A DNA stretch of 64,000 bases from UBA1431 sp002329665 (GCA_040772545.1 JAXGXY010000004.1:1-64000); one strand, 5' to 3'; shown: positions 7,118 to 16,769, numbered from the stretch's first letter. Numbers and translations are program-made. The notes: generated by a model not told the origin, from the sequence alone.

Positions 7118-9184
7118 ATGGTCAAGCTGCGCACGAAAAGGTTCGCGCTGTTCCTCTCGACGTTGATGCTCGCGCTCGCTATCGGGGCATTGTTGCCCGC
7201 ACAGGCGGCCTTCGCCGCAAATCCGGTCATCGTACGGGGCCTGTTCGTAGGCTGCGGAGACTACGCAGGCGATATGTACGACCTCGCGCCGGACACGCTC
7301 AACGACGCGAACGAATGTTGCTACGTCTTCAACAACGCCTATTACGACAACGGGTCCCGGGTAAAAGGGAAAATGGTCCTTAAGACTAATGTCCGGCGGT
7401 CCACGCTGCTAAGCTGCCTCAACCCCTCCGGCACGAGCAGCGCCTTTTACGGCGCCGATACAAACGACGTCTCCGTTTTCTTCTTCAGCGGCCACGGCGT
7501 CGACTTCGACGAATACGGGCGCCCCGCCATCGTAGTGAGCGACGGAAGCGCGGACGATACGGTGTCGGTCGATGCGCTGGAAGCCGCGCTGCACAAGATA
7601 CCGGGGACGAAGATCGTCATACTCGACAGCTGTTTTTCGGGCGCCGTGATCGGCAAGTCCTCCTCGAGGAACGCGGCGCTGGTCCCGTCGGCCAAAGAAG
7701 CTTCCCCTACCGCGGGCGCGGCGCCGTCGACCGCCGCGCAAGCCAACCCTTCCCCCACGATAAAGCCTCCGACGCAGGCCGAGCTTCAGGAATTCGCCGA
7801 TGCGCTGATCCAGCCTTTCGCCGAAGCGAACCGGACGGCGCGCGACCTTCTGTCCAAGCCAGAGTACATCGTGTTCACCGCCTGCGCCGGCTACGATTTC
7901 TCTTACAGCGAAGGGGACGGGGCGGACTCGATGGGACTGTTTACGAGGGCCTTTACCGACGGGCTGGGGCGGCTGGGGCAGCATGCGGCCGACGCCAACA
8001 CCAACAAGACCGTCACCGTCGACGAGGCGTACGACGCGGCCCGCGACCTGTACTACGATTATTACAGGGAAAGATCGACCGCCCAGGTCTATCCGAGAAA
8101 CTCGTCGTACACGCTGATGCGGTACCTGAAAAACGGGGCCGTCGCCAAGGGAAAGCTGAAAACCAGCTCCAGCGTCTACACCTCCACGCTGTCCCAGAAA
8201 ACCGTTCTGGGGCGCATTAACGCGGGAACGACCGTAAACGTCTACGGCGCGCTCGGAAACTACTACAAGGTGTACTCGGGCGGTTCCTACGGCTACGTAC
8301 ACAAGAACAACACGAGCATCGTGTCCGGCACAGCGGAGAAACCCCGTCTGGGCGTGGGGAAGGCGAAAAAAACGACGTACGTCTATACCTCCACCTCGAC
8401 TTCCAGCAGGAAGCTGCGGACGCTCGGCGCGGGAACCCGTATGGACATCATGGGCGTTTCGGGCAGTTATTACATCGTGACGGCCGGGGGCGTGACCGGC
8501 TGCGTCCCGGCGAATATGGTCACCGTCGTGTCCGGCTCGGTGGGCCCTGCGCCGACGTCCCGGTACGTCCTGGCCGTAGGGAAAACGACGGGGATCACGT
8601 ACGTGTACAAAAGCGCTTCCGCTTCGAGCGCCAAGGTGCGCGCCCTTAAAACAGGCGCGCGGGTGACGATCACCTCCGTTTCGTCCGCCTATTATAAGGT
8701 CTGGGCATACGGCAACATCGGCTACGTGCCAAGGTCCAAGGTGAACATCGTTTCCGGCACGCTGGGCGGCAAAGCTCCCAAAAGCACGAACACTTCGATC
8801 AACGCCCTGGCCAAGGCCAACGAAAAATGCTACGTCTATTCGTCCGGCACCACGTCTTCGCCCAAACGGGGCACGTTAAAAAAAGGCGCGCGCATTTGCG
8901 TGCTCAGCGTAAAGGGCAACTTCTACAGGGTCCTGTACAAAGGGAAGACCGGGAGCGTCGTTTCGAAACGCCTGAAGATACTCACGCCCGAGTACTTTTC
9001 CGGCGCAGGCGAGGCGAGGTCCAAATGTTACGTCTACAAATCCAGGACCATGACCAGCGCGAAAAAGCTCACGCTGCATACGGGCGGGTGCGTGAGCATC
9101 CTGGGCGTATACGGCAATTTCTACAAGGTCACCGTCAGCGGGGTCAACGGGTATATCCCCGTCAAGTTCATCAAAGTGCTCTAG
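7118..9184 (+). CDS. Secreted caspase-like (C14) peptidase with five SH3-like repeats
   Basis: 688 residues, start preceded by AGGAGGAGG. A signal peptide (about 1-34, ending AQAAFA) directs export. Residues about 38-330 are a caspase/metacaspase-type domain with the catalytic pair visible: His126 in FSGHGVD and Cys172 in LDSCFSG. A low-complexity Ala/Pro/Ser insert (about 195-230) lies in the domain. The rest consists of five SH3b-like units of about 65-70 residues, each with a YVY(T/K)S strand and a G-x-Y-x-KV strand. Such modules often bind cell-wall peptides. Inference: a wall-associated cysteine protease. It stands alone between its own promoter region and a terminator. Confidence 0.85.
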   Translation: MVKLRTKRFALFLSTLMLALAIGALLPAQAAFAANPVIVRGLFVGCGDYAGDMYDLAPDTLNDANECCYVFNNAYYDNGSRVKGKMVLKTNVRRSTLLSCLNPSGTSSAFYGADTNDVSVFFFSGHGVDFDEYGRPAIVVSDGSADDTVSVDALEAALHKIPGTKIVILDSCFSGAVIGKSSSRNAALVPSAKEASPTAGAAPSTAAQANPSPTIKPPTQAELQEFADALIQPFAEANRTARDLLSKPEYIVFTACAGYDFSYSEGDGADSMGLFTRAFTDGLGRLGQHAADANTNKTVTVDEAYDAARDLYYDYYRERSTAQVYPRNSSYTLMRYLKNGAVAKGKLKTSSSVYTSTLSQKTVLGRINAGTTVNVYGALGNYYKVYSGGSYGYVHKNNTSIVSGTAEKPRLGVGKAKKTTYVYTSTSTSSRKLRTLGAGTRMDIMGVSGSYYIVTAGGVTGCVPANMVTVVSGSVGPAPTSRYVLAVGKTTGITYVYKSASASSAKVRALKTGARVTITSVSSAYYKVWAYGNIGYVPRSKVNIVSGTLGGKAPKSTNTSINALAKANEKCYVYSSGTTSSPKRGTLKKGARICVLSVKGNFYRVLYKGKTGSVVSKRLKILTPEYFSGAGEARSKCYVYKSRTMTSAKKLTLHTGGCVSILGVYGNFYKVTVSGVNGYIPVKFIKVL

Positions 9185-9199
9185 TTTTTTTGCGTGCGA

Positions 9200-9226
9200 A
9201 CGCCTCCCGCGCAGGGAGGCGTTTTA
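9200..9226 (+). terminator. Intrinsic terminator after the caspase-like gene
   Basis: ACGCCTCCC / GGGAGGCGT stem with a short loop followed by TTTTAC, 16 bp after the stop codon. The gyrA operon converges on it from the other side. Confidence 0.8.
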
Positions 9227-9297
9227 CTTTATATTCTCAGTCATACAATCGATACGCGCGGACGTTAATCAGGCTCCTGCGCGCTTTCTCATTCGCT

Positions 9298-11775
9298 CTA
9301 CTCTTCCGCGTTTTCTTCTCCGGCTTCCTCGACGTCTTCCTCGACGTCTTCCTCGCCCTGCAACACGGCGACGGACACCACTTCCGTGTCCTCGCCCACG
9401 CGCATGAGGCGCACGCCCTGCGTATCGCGGCTGATCCTGGATATGTCGTCCACCTTCATGCGTATGAGCGTGCCGTCCATGCTGATGAGCATGAGTTCCT
9501 CCGTCCCGTCCACCGCCATCACGCCCACCAGGTCGCCGGTGCGCTCGGTCATGTGCATGATCTTGATGCCCATGCCGCCGCGGTTCTGCAGGCGGTATTC
9601 CTCTTCGCCTGTCCTCTTGCCCATGCCCTTTCGGGTGATGGCCAGTATCTGTGAGCCGGGTACGACGCGCGCCATGTCCACCAGTTCGTCGCCCTTGGCG
9701 AGGCGTATGCCCCTGACGCCCTGGGCGTTCCTGCCCATCGGCCGGATGTCCCCCTCGTGCATGCGCAACGACTTCCCGCGGCGCGTCCCCAGCAGGAGTT
9801 CGTCGTTCCCGCCGGTCGCCAATACGCGGATGAGTTCGTCGTCCTCCCTGAGGCTGATCGCGATGAGGCCGGTCTTCCGGATGTTGGAAAGCTCAGAAAC
9901 GCGCGTTTTCTTCACGAGGCCGCGCCGCGTCGCCATCACGATGAACCGGCTGCCGTTGTTTTCGGGCGAGACCGGGAAGACGGCCGTCACCTTCTCCCCG
10001 CCCGCGAGCTGAAGCATGTTCACGATCGCCGTGCCCCGCGCGTGGCGTCCGGCCAGCGGGAGCTCGAAACACCTGAGCTGGTGCACGCGCCCGCGGTTGG
10101 TGAAGAACAGGAGCTGGCTGTGCGTGGAGGTCACGAACAGCGTTTCGACGAAGTCCTCCTCGCGCGTCTGGAGCGCCGCGACGCCGCGCCCTCCCCTTCG
10201 CTGGCTGCGGTAGGTGTCCACGCCCAGGCGCTTGATATAGCCCAGATGCGTGAGCGTGACGACCATGTCCTCGGGCGTTATCATGTCCTCGATATCGATG
10301 TCGCCCGCCGCCGGCTCGATCGCCGTGCGCCGCTTGTCGGCGTACTTCTTTTTGATCTCCAGCAGTTCGTCCTTGATGATCGAACGCACCACGTCCTCGT
10401 TTTCCAGCACGGAGCAGAGGTAGGCGATCGTTTCCTTGAGCCTTGTGTACTCCTCGTTGATCTTCTCCCGCTCCAGGCCGGTCAGCCGCTGCAGGCGCAT
10501 CTCGAGTATCGCCTGTGCCTGCTTCTCGGAAAGGCCGAAGCGCTCCATCAGGCCTGTGCGCGCCTCGGGCGCAGACGGGCTCCGCTTGATGAGGGCGATG
10601 ACCTCGTCGATGTTGTTCAGCGCGATGACCAGGCCTTCCAGGATATGCGCGCGCGCCCGCGCCCGCTCGAGGTCGAACGTGGTCCGCCTGATGATCACAT
10701 CGAACTGGTGGCTGATGTAATGCCCGATGAGTTCCTTTAAGGTAAGCACCTTCGGCTCGCCGTCCACCAGCGCGATCATGATCGCCCCGAAGGTCTCCTG
10801 CATCTGCGTGTGTTTGTACAGGTAGTTCAACGTGACGTTCGCGTTCACGTCCTTTTTCAGTTCAATGACAACGCGCATGCCGTTGCGGTCCGACTCGTCC
10901 CTGAGGTCGCTGATGCCCTCGAGTTTCTTGGCGCTGACCAGCTCGGCGATCTTTTCGACGAGGCGCGCCTTGTTCACCTGGTAGGGCAGTTCGGTCACGA
11001 CGATGCGCGACCGGTTCGCGCCGTAGGTCTCGATCTCGGCGCGCGCCCGCGTGATGATCTTTCCGCGGCCGGTCCTGTAGGCTTCGCGGATGCCCGACTG
11101 CCCCATGATGAGGCCGTGCGTCGGGAAGTCCGGGCCGGGGACATGGCGCATCAGGCCGTCGAGCGTGATGTCCGGGTCGTCGATCTGCGCGACGACGGCG
11201 TCGATCACCTCGCCGAGGTTGTGGGGCGGGATGTTGGTCGCCATCCCGACCGCGATGCCGCCGCTGCCGTTTACCAGCAGGTTCGGGAAGCGGGAGGGCA
11301 GCACGGCGGGCTGTTTGAGCGTTTCGTCGAAGTTGGGGACGAAGTCCACCGTCTCTTTTTCGATGTCGCGAAGCAGCTCCATCGCGATAGGCGCGAACTT
11401 GGCCTCCGTGTAGCGCATGGCCGCAGCGGAGTCGCCGTCGACCGAGCCGAAGTTGCCGTGACCGTTGACAAGCATGTACCGCGTGGAGAAGTCCTGCGCC
11501 AGCCGCACCAACGCGTCGTATACCGACGAGTCGCCGTGCGGGTGGTATTTGCCCAGCACGTCGCCCACGATGCGCGCGCATTTGCGGAACGGTTTGTCGG
11601 GGGTGAGCCCGAGTTCGCTCATCGAATACAGGATGCGCCGGTGCACCGGTTTCAGGCCGTCGCGCACGTCGGGGAGTGCCCTGTTTATGATGACCGCCAT
11701 CGCGTAGGAAATGAAGCTTTTCTTCATCTCCTGCTCGATGTCGATGGGTATGATGTTCTTGCTTATCGCTTCCAC
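9298..11775 (-). CDS. gyrA: DNA gyrase subunit A
   Basis: 825 residues from a GTG start with AGGAGTG upstream. It is the DNA-cutting and strand-passage subunit of gyrase, which adds negative supercoils. The catalytic tyrosine is Tyr122 in AAMRYTEAKF. The C-terminal beta-pinwheel contains the GyrA box QRRGGRG, which marks it as gyrase rather than topoisomerase IV. The extreme C-terminus is a strongly acidic Glu/Asp tail, known in other GyrA proteins to modulate supercoiling. It is the last gene of the minus-strand origin cluster, 105 bp behind gyrB. Confidence 0.98.
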   Translation of the reverse strand: MEAISKNIIPIDIEQEMKKSFISYAMAVIINRALPDVRDGLKPVHRRILYSMSELGLTPDKPFRKCARIVGDVLGKYHPHGDSSVYDALVRLAQDFSTRYMLVNGHGNFGSVDGDSAAAMRYTEAKFAPIAMELLRDIEKETVDFVPNFDETLKQPAVLPSRFPNLLVNGSGGIAVGMATNIPPHNLGEVIDAVVAQIDDPDITLDGLMRHVPGPDFPTHGLIMGQSGIREAYRTGRGKIITRARAEIETYGANRSRIVVTELPYQVNKARLVEKIAELVSAKKLEGISDLRDESDRNGMRVVIELKKDVNANVTLNYLYKHTQMQETFGAIMIALVDGEPKVLTLKELIGHYISHQFDVIIRRTTFDLERARARAHILEGLVIALNNIDEVIALIKRSPSAPEARTGLMERFGLSEKQAQAILEMRLQRLTGLEREKINEEYTRLKETIAYLCSVLENEDVVRSIIKDELLEIKKKYADKRRTAIEPAAGDIDIEDMITPEDMVVTLTHLGYIKRLGVDTYRSQRRGGRGVAALQTREEDFVETLFVTSTHSQLLFFTNRGRVHQLRCFELPLAGRHARGTAIVNMLQLAGGEKVTAVFPVSPENNGSRFIVMATRRGLVKKTRVSELSNIRKTGLIAISLREDDELIRVLATGGNDELLLGTRRGKSLRMHEGDIRPMGRNAQGVRGIRLAKGDELVDMARVVPGSQILAITRKGMGKRTGEEEYRLQNRGGMGIKIMHMTERTGDLVGVMAVDGTEELMLISMDGTLIRMKVDDISRISRDTQGVRLMRVGEDTEVVSVAVLQGEEDVEEDVEEAGEENAEE

Positions 11776-11880
11776 ATTATCACTCCTGTGGCCAAGGCGT
11801 AGACCCGCCTTCTGCGGGGGGCCGTTATTTTAAATCCATACAAAACCCGCCGGGCTGTTTCGCCGCTGTCCGGCGGCGCA

Positions 11881-13809
11881 TCAAACGTCGAGCGACGTGA
11901 CCATCTTGGCGTTTTCCACGATGTATTCGCGCCGCGGCTCGACCTTGTCGCCCATCAGGATCGTGAATATCTCCTCAGCTTCCAGCGCGTAGTCGAGGGA
12001 CACCCGCAACAGCGTGCGTTTCTCAGGGTTCATCGTGGTCTCCCAGAGCTGATCGGGGTTCATCTCCCCCAGGCCCTTGAACCGCTGGATCGCAGCGCCG
12101 TCCCTGCCGAGTTCTCCCAGTACGGCGTCGAGCTCCGCGTCGCTGTAGGCATAGCGCTCCGCCTTGTTCTTCACGATCTTATACAGCGGCGGCTGCGCGA
12201 TGTACACGTGCCCCGTCTCGATGAGGGGCTTCATATACCGGTATAGGAAAGTCAGCAGCAGGATGCGGATATGGCTCCCGTCCACGTCCGCGTCGGTCAT
12301 GCAGATGATCCGGTCGTAGCGGAGCTTCTCGAGCGCGAAATCCTCGTCGATGCCGGCCCCGAACGCAGTGATCATCGCCTGTATCTCGTTGTTGGCGAGC
12401 ACCCTGTCCAGCCGCGTCTTCTCGACGTTGAGGATCTTCCCCCGAAGCGGCAGGATTGCCTGGAACCGCCGGTCGCGGCCCTGCTTGGCGCTCCCCCCGG
12501 CGCTATCGCCCTCGACGATGAAGATCTCGCATAACAGGGGGTCCTTCTCCGAACAGTCGGCCAGCTTCCCCGGCAACGCCGACGATTCGAGCACCGTCTT
12601 GCGGCGCGTGAGTTCGCGCGCCTTGCGGGCCGCCTCGCGCGCGCGCGAAGCCGTAAGGCACTTCTCCAGCACGATGTGGCTGACCGCCGGATTTTCCTCC
12701 AGGAAGGCCGAGAGCCCCTCGCCTATCGCCGAATCGACCAGCGCGCGTATCTCGCTGTTGCCCAGTTTCGTCTTGGTCTGGCCCTCGAACTGCGGCTCCA
12801 ACAGCCGGACGTTTACGATCGCGCTAAGGCCTTCGCGGATGTCCTCGCCCGCGAGGTTGTTGTCCGTGCCCTTGAGGATGTTGTACTTTCGGGCGTAGTC
12901 GTTAACGACGCGGGTGAGCGCGCTCTTGAAGCCCGACAGATGCGTACCGCCCTCGGCCGTAGCGATGTTGTTCGCGTAAGTGCGTATGTTTTCGACATAG
13001 GTGTCGTTGTACTGCAGCGCGATTTCGACAAAGGACGTGTTTTTCCTGGAACATATGTATATCGGTTCGTCGAAGAGCACGTTCTTGTTCTTGTTCATGA
13101 ACTTGACGAACGAGACGATGCCGCCTTCGAAGAAGAAGAGGCTTTGCAGGGGCACGTCGGGACGCAGGTCCTTGACCGTGATCGTGATTTCCTTGTTCAA
13201 AAAAGCGAGCTCGCGCAGGCGGAGCTTGAGCATGTCGTACTGGAAGACCGTCACTTCGAAGAGCTGTGCGCTGGGCATGAAGGTGATCGTCGTGCCCGAC
13301 CCTTCGCAGGCGCCTTTCACGGAAAGCGGCGTCACGGGCTCCCCGTCCTCGTAGCGCTGGCAGTAACGTTTCCCTTCGCGGCGCACCTCGACCTCGAGCC
13401 AGGACGAGAGCGCGTTGACCACCGACAGGCCCACGCCGTGCAGCCCGCCCGACACCTTGTAGCTCTCTCCGCCGAATTTCCCGCCCGCGTGCAGGACGGT
13501 GAGCGCCACCTCCACGGCCGGCTTTCCCGACTGCTTGTGTATGTCGACGGGTATGCCCCTCCCGTTGTCGGATACGGTGATCGACCCGTTTTTGTTGATG
13601 GTCACATCGATCCTGTCGCAATAACCCGCGAGCGCCTCGTCTATGCTGTTGTCCACCACCTCGGTGACGAGATGGTGCAGCCCCCGGACGTCCGTGGAGC
13701 CGATGTACATGCTCGGGCGCCTGCGCACCGCTTCCAGGCCTTCGAGCACCTGTATCTGGGACGCGTCGTATGTTTCCCTTTTGTTGAGGATACGGTCGGT
13801 TTCGGACAT
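11881..13809 (-). CDS. gyrB: DNA gyrase subunit B
   Basis: 642 residues, start preceded by AGAAGGGA. It is the ATPase subunit of gyrase. The GHKL ATP-binding domain has VDNSIDEALAG and DNGRGIP; the transducer domain follows, then the TOPRIM domain with EGDSAGGSA and DADVDGSHI, and the C-terminal RFKGLGEMNP motif. The length is normal for the short Gram-positive form without the extra insertion of proteobacterial GyrB. It lies 48 bp downstream of remB and upstream of gyrA. Confidence 0.98.
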   Translation of the reverse strand: MSETDRILNKRETYDASQIQVLEGLEAVRRRPSMYIGSTDVRGLHHLVTEVVDNSIDEALAGYCDRIDVTINKNGSITVSDNGRGIPVDIHKQSGKPAVEVALTVLHAGGKFGGESYKVSGGLHGVGLSVVNALSSWLEVEVRREGKRYCQRYEDGEPVTPLSVKGACEGSGTTITFMPSAQLFEVTVFQYDMLKLRLRELAFLNKEITITVKDLRPDVPLQSLFFFEGGIVSFVKFMNKNKNVLFDEPIYICSRKNTSFVEIALQYNDTYVENIRTYANNIATAEGGTHLSGFKSALTRVVNDYARKYNILKGTDNNLAGEDIREGLSAIVNVRLLEPQFEGQTKTKLGNSEIRALVDSAIGEGLSAFLEENPAVSHIVLEKCLTASRAREAARKARELTRRKTVLESSALPGKLADCSEKDPLLCEIFIVEGDSAGGSAKQGRDRRFQAILPLRGKILNVEKTRLDRVLANNEIQAMITAFGAGIDEDFALEKLRYDRIICMTDADVDGSHIRILLLTFLYRYMKPLIETGHVYIAQPPLYKIVKNKAERYAYSDAELDAVLGELGRDGAAIQRFKGLGEMNPDQLWETTMNPEKRTLLRVSLDYALEAEEIFTILMGDKVEPRREYIVENAKMVTSLDV

Positions 13810-13857
13810 AGTTATCCCTTCTATACTCCAAACTCAAGCTGTTTACGGCAAGCGCAA

Positions 13858-14157
13858 TCAGCCGTTCATTCTTTCCACAAAACTGCAGCGCTTAAAAAGC
13901 GTACTCGACGAGATGGTCGAACAGCGGATCGCGCATCCGTTGCCCGGAATACCGTTTCGAAGGTTGATGCCGCGCCTGTCGCAGCCCGACGTTATCACAT
14001 AGGACTTGCAGCTTTCCGCGTTCTTCTTATCGAATTCTCCCCGCACACGGTCGAACCGCCTGCGCATCTCCTTGGAAGCGTTGGCGGTCTCGACATCGAT
14101 GATCGCAACGATGTCCTGCGCCGCGATCATCGTATCACCGCCGATATGCAAAACCAT
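13858..14157 (-). CDS. remB: RemB/YaaB-like (DUF370) small regulator
   Basis: 99 residues. The N-terminus (VLHIGGDTMIAAQDIVAI) and the C-terminal TISSSTLFKR match the RemB/YaaB family, small DNA-binding regulators related to the matrix regulator RemA, and the place between recF and gyrB is the family's usual one. The start at 14157 follows AAAGGGAA; a longer frame begins 14 codons earlier. Odd: the stretch between the VIT strand and the ISSSTL motif holds an insertion of roughly 15 residues rich in Gly, Cys and Arg, where the family normally has a short Asp-x-x-Tyr-x-SP segment. Function is by family only. Confidence 0.75.
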   Translation of the reverse strand: MVLHIGGDTMIAAQDIVAIIDVETANASKEMRRRFDRVRGEFDKKNAESCKSYVITSGCDRRGINLRNGIPGNGCAIRCSTISSSTLFKRCSFVERMNG

Positions 14158-14291
14158 TCGTCTTTTCCCTTTCTTATAAAACTCGGTCGGCCTGCACATA
14201 AAAGCGGCCCGACACCGCCCTTGAAACGCCTCCCGCGTTCAAGACCGGCTAAGGCCCTTGCCGTCGGCTCCCCTGCATTTTACGTACTTTA

Positions 14292-14320
14292 ATTATACTC
14301 CATTCCCGGCGATTTATAAA
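14292..14320 (-). promoter_or_regulatory. Promoter of remB-gyrB-gyrA
   Basis: On the minus strand TTTATA (14320-14315) and TATAAT (14297-14292) are 17 bp apart. It sits between the recF terminator and remB, so the remB-gyrB-gyrA group has its own transcription start. The 262-bp recF-remB gap holds only this promoter, the terminator and a GC-rich leader. Confidence 0.55.
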
Positions 14321-14338
14321 GTCTTAAAGCAAAGAAAA

Positions 14339-14391
14339 CCCCTGCCGGACCATAAAGCCCGGCCTCGCGAACCGCCTTTGGCCGGCAGGGG
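14339..14391 (-). terminator. Intrinsic terminator of recF
   Basis: CCCCTGCCGG / CCGGCAGGGG stem enclosing a second GC-rich hairpin. On the minus strand it is followed by TTTTCTTTG, 28 bp beyond the recF stop. Confidence 0.7.
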
Positions 14392-14419
14392 AAAACCTAT
14401 TTTTGGCCGCATGAATCCG

Positions 14420-15490
14420 TCAGGCGCCGTCAATGCGCTTGGCCCGGCCTTCTTTCACGGCAAATGAGGCCTTGGCCCCTTCCACGGGGGCGGTGCAGGT
14501 CAACAGCGCCTGCCCGCCGCCGAGCCTTTCGAGCAGGCGTCGGGACCTGATATTGTCGAGTTCGCTGAGGACGTCGTCGAGCAGGAGCACCGGGCGTTTT
14601 TTTATAAGCGCTTCCATCGCCGCGCATTGCCCGAGCCGAAGCGAAAGTGCGGCGCTTCGCTGCTGACCCTGCGAAGCGAACCGCCGCGCGTCCGCGCCGT
14701 TGACGGTGATGCGGACGTCGTCGCGGTGCACGCCCCTGGTGGTGTGGCCGCGCCGCAGGTCGGCCTGCAGCCGCGCCCTGAGCGCCGACAGGTATTCCCG
14801 TTCGTCCCCGGGGCGTGCGTCTATGCCCGTCCTGTATTCCAGCCCGAGCGCTTCGCCGCCGAAGAGCGCGGCGTGTTCTTTCGCACAGAGCGGCCCGAGC
14901 AGGCCAACGAGCTTTTTTCGCGCGGCCAGGATGCGCGCGCCGCTACCGCAAAGCTGCGCGTCGAAACCCTCCATCGCCTCCGTGCTGCCGCGCTGCAAAA
15001 GGCGGTTCCTCTGCGCCAGAGCCCGGTTGTACACCTGGAGATCAAAAAGATATGCGGGTCTGGCCTGGCAGAGCAGGGTATCCATATAACGCCGCCGGAA
15101 AGCGGGCCCCTCCTTGACCAGCTGCAGGTCTTCGGGAGAAAACATCACCACCAGCAGCGCGCCCATCAGGTCCACGAGCCGGGAAATCGGGACCCCGTCG
15201 ACCAGCACGCGTTTTTTCCCTTCCCTGAAAAGCCGCATCTCGACCGAGCCGGTCCTGTCCTCCTTCTGCACGCTAACGCCCGTATAGGCCATATCGCATC
15301 CCCACCGGACCATTTCCGCGTCGGCCGCTCCCCTGTGGGATCGCCCGAGCGCGCTCAGGTACACGGACTCGAGCAGGTTCGTCTTGCCCTGCGCGTTCTC
15401 CCCGAAAAAAACGTTGAGCCCGCCGGCGAGTTCGATGCGCGTTTCCTTTATGTTCCTGAAATCGACGAGATGGATGTTTCGCAATATCAT
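14420..15490 (-). CDS. recF: DNA replication and repair protein RecF
   Basis: 356 residues, normal length. It is an SMC-like ATPase that loads RecA at gaps with RecO and RecR. Walker A is GENAQGKT near residue 30-38, the signature stretch is near FASQGQQRS, and Walker B is LLLDDVLSELD. The first codon ATG at 15490 has GCGAGG upstream. Order dnaA-dnaN-recF is classical, but the small S4-domain gene yaaA that often sits between dnaN and recF is absent; only a 181-bp gap with a hairpin is found there. Confidence 0.96.
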   Translation of the reverse strand: MILRNIHLVDFRNIKETRIELAGGLNVFFGENAQGKTNLLESVYLSALGRSHRGAADAEMVRWGCDMAYTGVSVQKEDRTGSVEMRLFREGKKRVLVDGVPISRLVDLMGALLVVMFSPEDLQLVKEGPAFRRRYMDTLLCQARPAYLFDLQVYNRALAQRNRLLQRGSTEAMEGFDAQLCGSGARILAARKKLVGLLGPLCAKEHAALFGGEALGLEYRTGIDARPGDEREYLSALRARLQADLRRGHTTRGVHRDDVRITVNGADARRFASQGQQRSAALSLRLGQCAAMEALIKKRPVLLLDDVLSELDNIRSRRLLERLGGGQALLTCTAPVEGAKASFAVKEGRAKRIDGA

Positions 15491-15607
15491 CGGCTTTTTG
15501 CCTCGCAGCCGTTTCTTTCATTATCGGGCAGCGGCAGTATAAAAGCAAGCGCGGGCGCTTGCCATATATTAAACGGCTTCATTTCAGGCCCTTTGCCGCA
15601 CGACAAA

Positions 15608-15645
15608 GCCATCGGCAGCTCCCCCGAAAGGGTCTTGCCGATGGC
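15608..15645. terminator. Inverted repeat in the dnaN-recF gap
   Basis: GCCATCGGCA / TGCCGATGGC with a GC-rich loop. There is only a weak T-tract (CTTTGT) on the minus strand, so it may be a partial terminator or an RNA processing site after dnaN rather than a full stop. Confidence 0.45.
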
Positions 15646-15671
15646 CCGACAGTCTATCTAAAGACCTGTAC

Positions 15672-16769
15672 TCAATATATCCGCACCGGCAATATCAGGT
15701 ACGTGTAGGCTTCGCCTTCCGGAGGGTGGGCGACGCAGGGGCTCACGCTGCTGTTGAAGTCGAGCACGATGCTCTCGTCCTCGATAACGCGCAGCACGTC
15801 CAGAAGGTAAGCTGCGTTGAAGGCGATTTCCAGCTCCTTGCCCTCGAAATCGCAGTCAACGCGCTCGAAGGCGTTGCCCACCTCGGACCGGGACGTTATC
15901 GCGATGCCCTCCTCCGAGACGGAGAGCTTGACGAGGTTGTTCTGGCCCTCCCGCGCGAGGAGCGACGCCCTCTCGATGCTCGAAGTCAGGTCCGCGCACT
16001 TCACATGCGCCCTAGTGGCGTGTTCTTTCGGGATGATCTGCCCGTATTTGATGAACTCGCCCTCGAGCAGGCGGGTAACGACGCAGGAATCGCCCACCTC
16101 GAAGCGCGCATGGCCGGGAAACGTCGAAAACCGCACTTTGCCCTCGTCCTGGAGAACCTTTGCGATCTCGTTGAGCGACTTCGCGGGGATGACGGCTTTC
16201 TGCTCCGGTGAAGCGGGGTCCGTTTGCTCCATGCGAAGCGCCAGCCTGTACCCGTCCAGCGCGACCATCGTCATGGCACCGTCCTCGACTTCCAAGAGGG
16301 CGCCCGTCAACACGGGCTTCGTCTCGTCGCTCGCCGTGGCGAAAACCGTCTTTTTTATCATATCCCTGAGCGTCTTCTGCGCGAGGACCATGCTGTCCTC
16401 CCCCTGCTCGGACGGCATCTGAGGGAATTCGTCCGCGCCCAACCCCTGCAGCGTCGTACGGGAAGACTTACAGCATATCGTCGCCGCGTTTCCCTCGTCG
16501 ACCGAAACCTCCATCTCTTCCGACGGAAGACGCCTAAGAAGCTCCGATAACAGACGCCCGGGAAGCACGACAACGCCCTCTTCGAAGACGGACGCATCGA
16601 TGCGCGTTTCTATCTGCATGGACATGTTCATGCACTTGAAATACACTTCTTGTCCTTCTGCGCGTATGTGTATGCCTTCAAGCATGGGGAGCGTGGATCT
16701 GACGGCCATGGCCCTGGAGACCATGGAGACGGCGAGGGCAATATGCGGCTGTGTACAGGTAAATCGCAT
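15672..16769 (-). CDS. dnaN: DNA polymerase III beta subunit (sliding clamp)
   Basis: 365 residues from the ATG at 16769, with AAGGAGG exactly 7 nt upstream. The frame is open to 16943, but the extra 58 codons cover the DnaA-trio region and have no similarity. It is the ring-shaped processivity clamp, and three repeated clamp folds are recognisable. It ends with the AYTYLILPVRIY-type C-terminus seen in clamps (YLILPVR). It lies 184 bp downstream of dnaA, and that gap carries origin elements. Confidence 0.97.
   Translation of the reverse strand: MRFTCTQPHIALAVSMVSRAMAVRSTLPMLEGIHIRAEGQEVYFKCMNMSMQIETRIDASVFEEGVVVLPGRLLSELLRRLPSEEMEVSVDEGNAATICCKSSRTTLQGLGADEFPQMPSEQGEDSMVLAQKTLRDMIKKTVFATASDETKPVLTGALLEVEDGAMTMVALDGYRLALRMEQTDPASPEQKAVIPAKSLNEIAKVLQDEGKVRFSTFPGHARFEVGDSCVVTRLLEGEFIKYGQIIPKEHATRAHVKCADLTSSIERASLLAREGQNNLVKLSVSEEGIAITSRSEVGNAFERVDCDFEGKELEIAFNAAYLLDVLRVIEDESIVLDFNSSVSPCVAHPPEGEAYTYLILPVRIY

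Noticed and set aside
12676..14292. 538-codon plus-strand frame opposite gyrB and remB
   Set aside because: Antisense to two clearly identified genes and without any motif.
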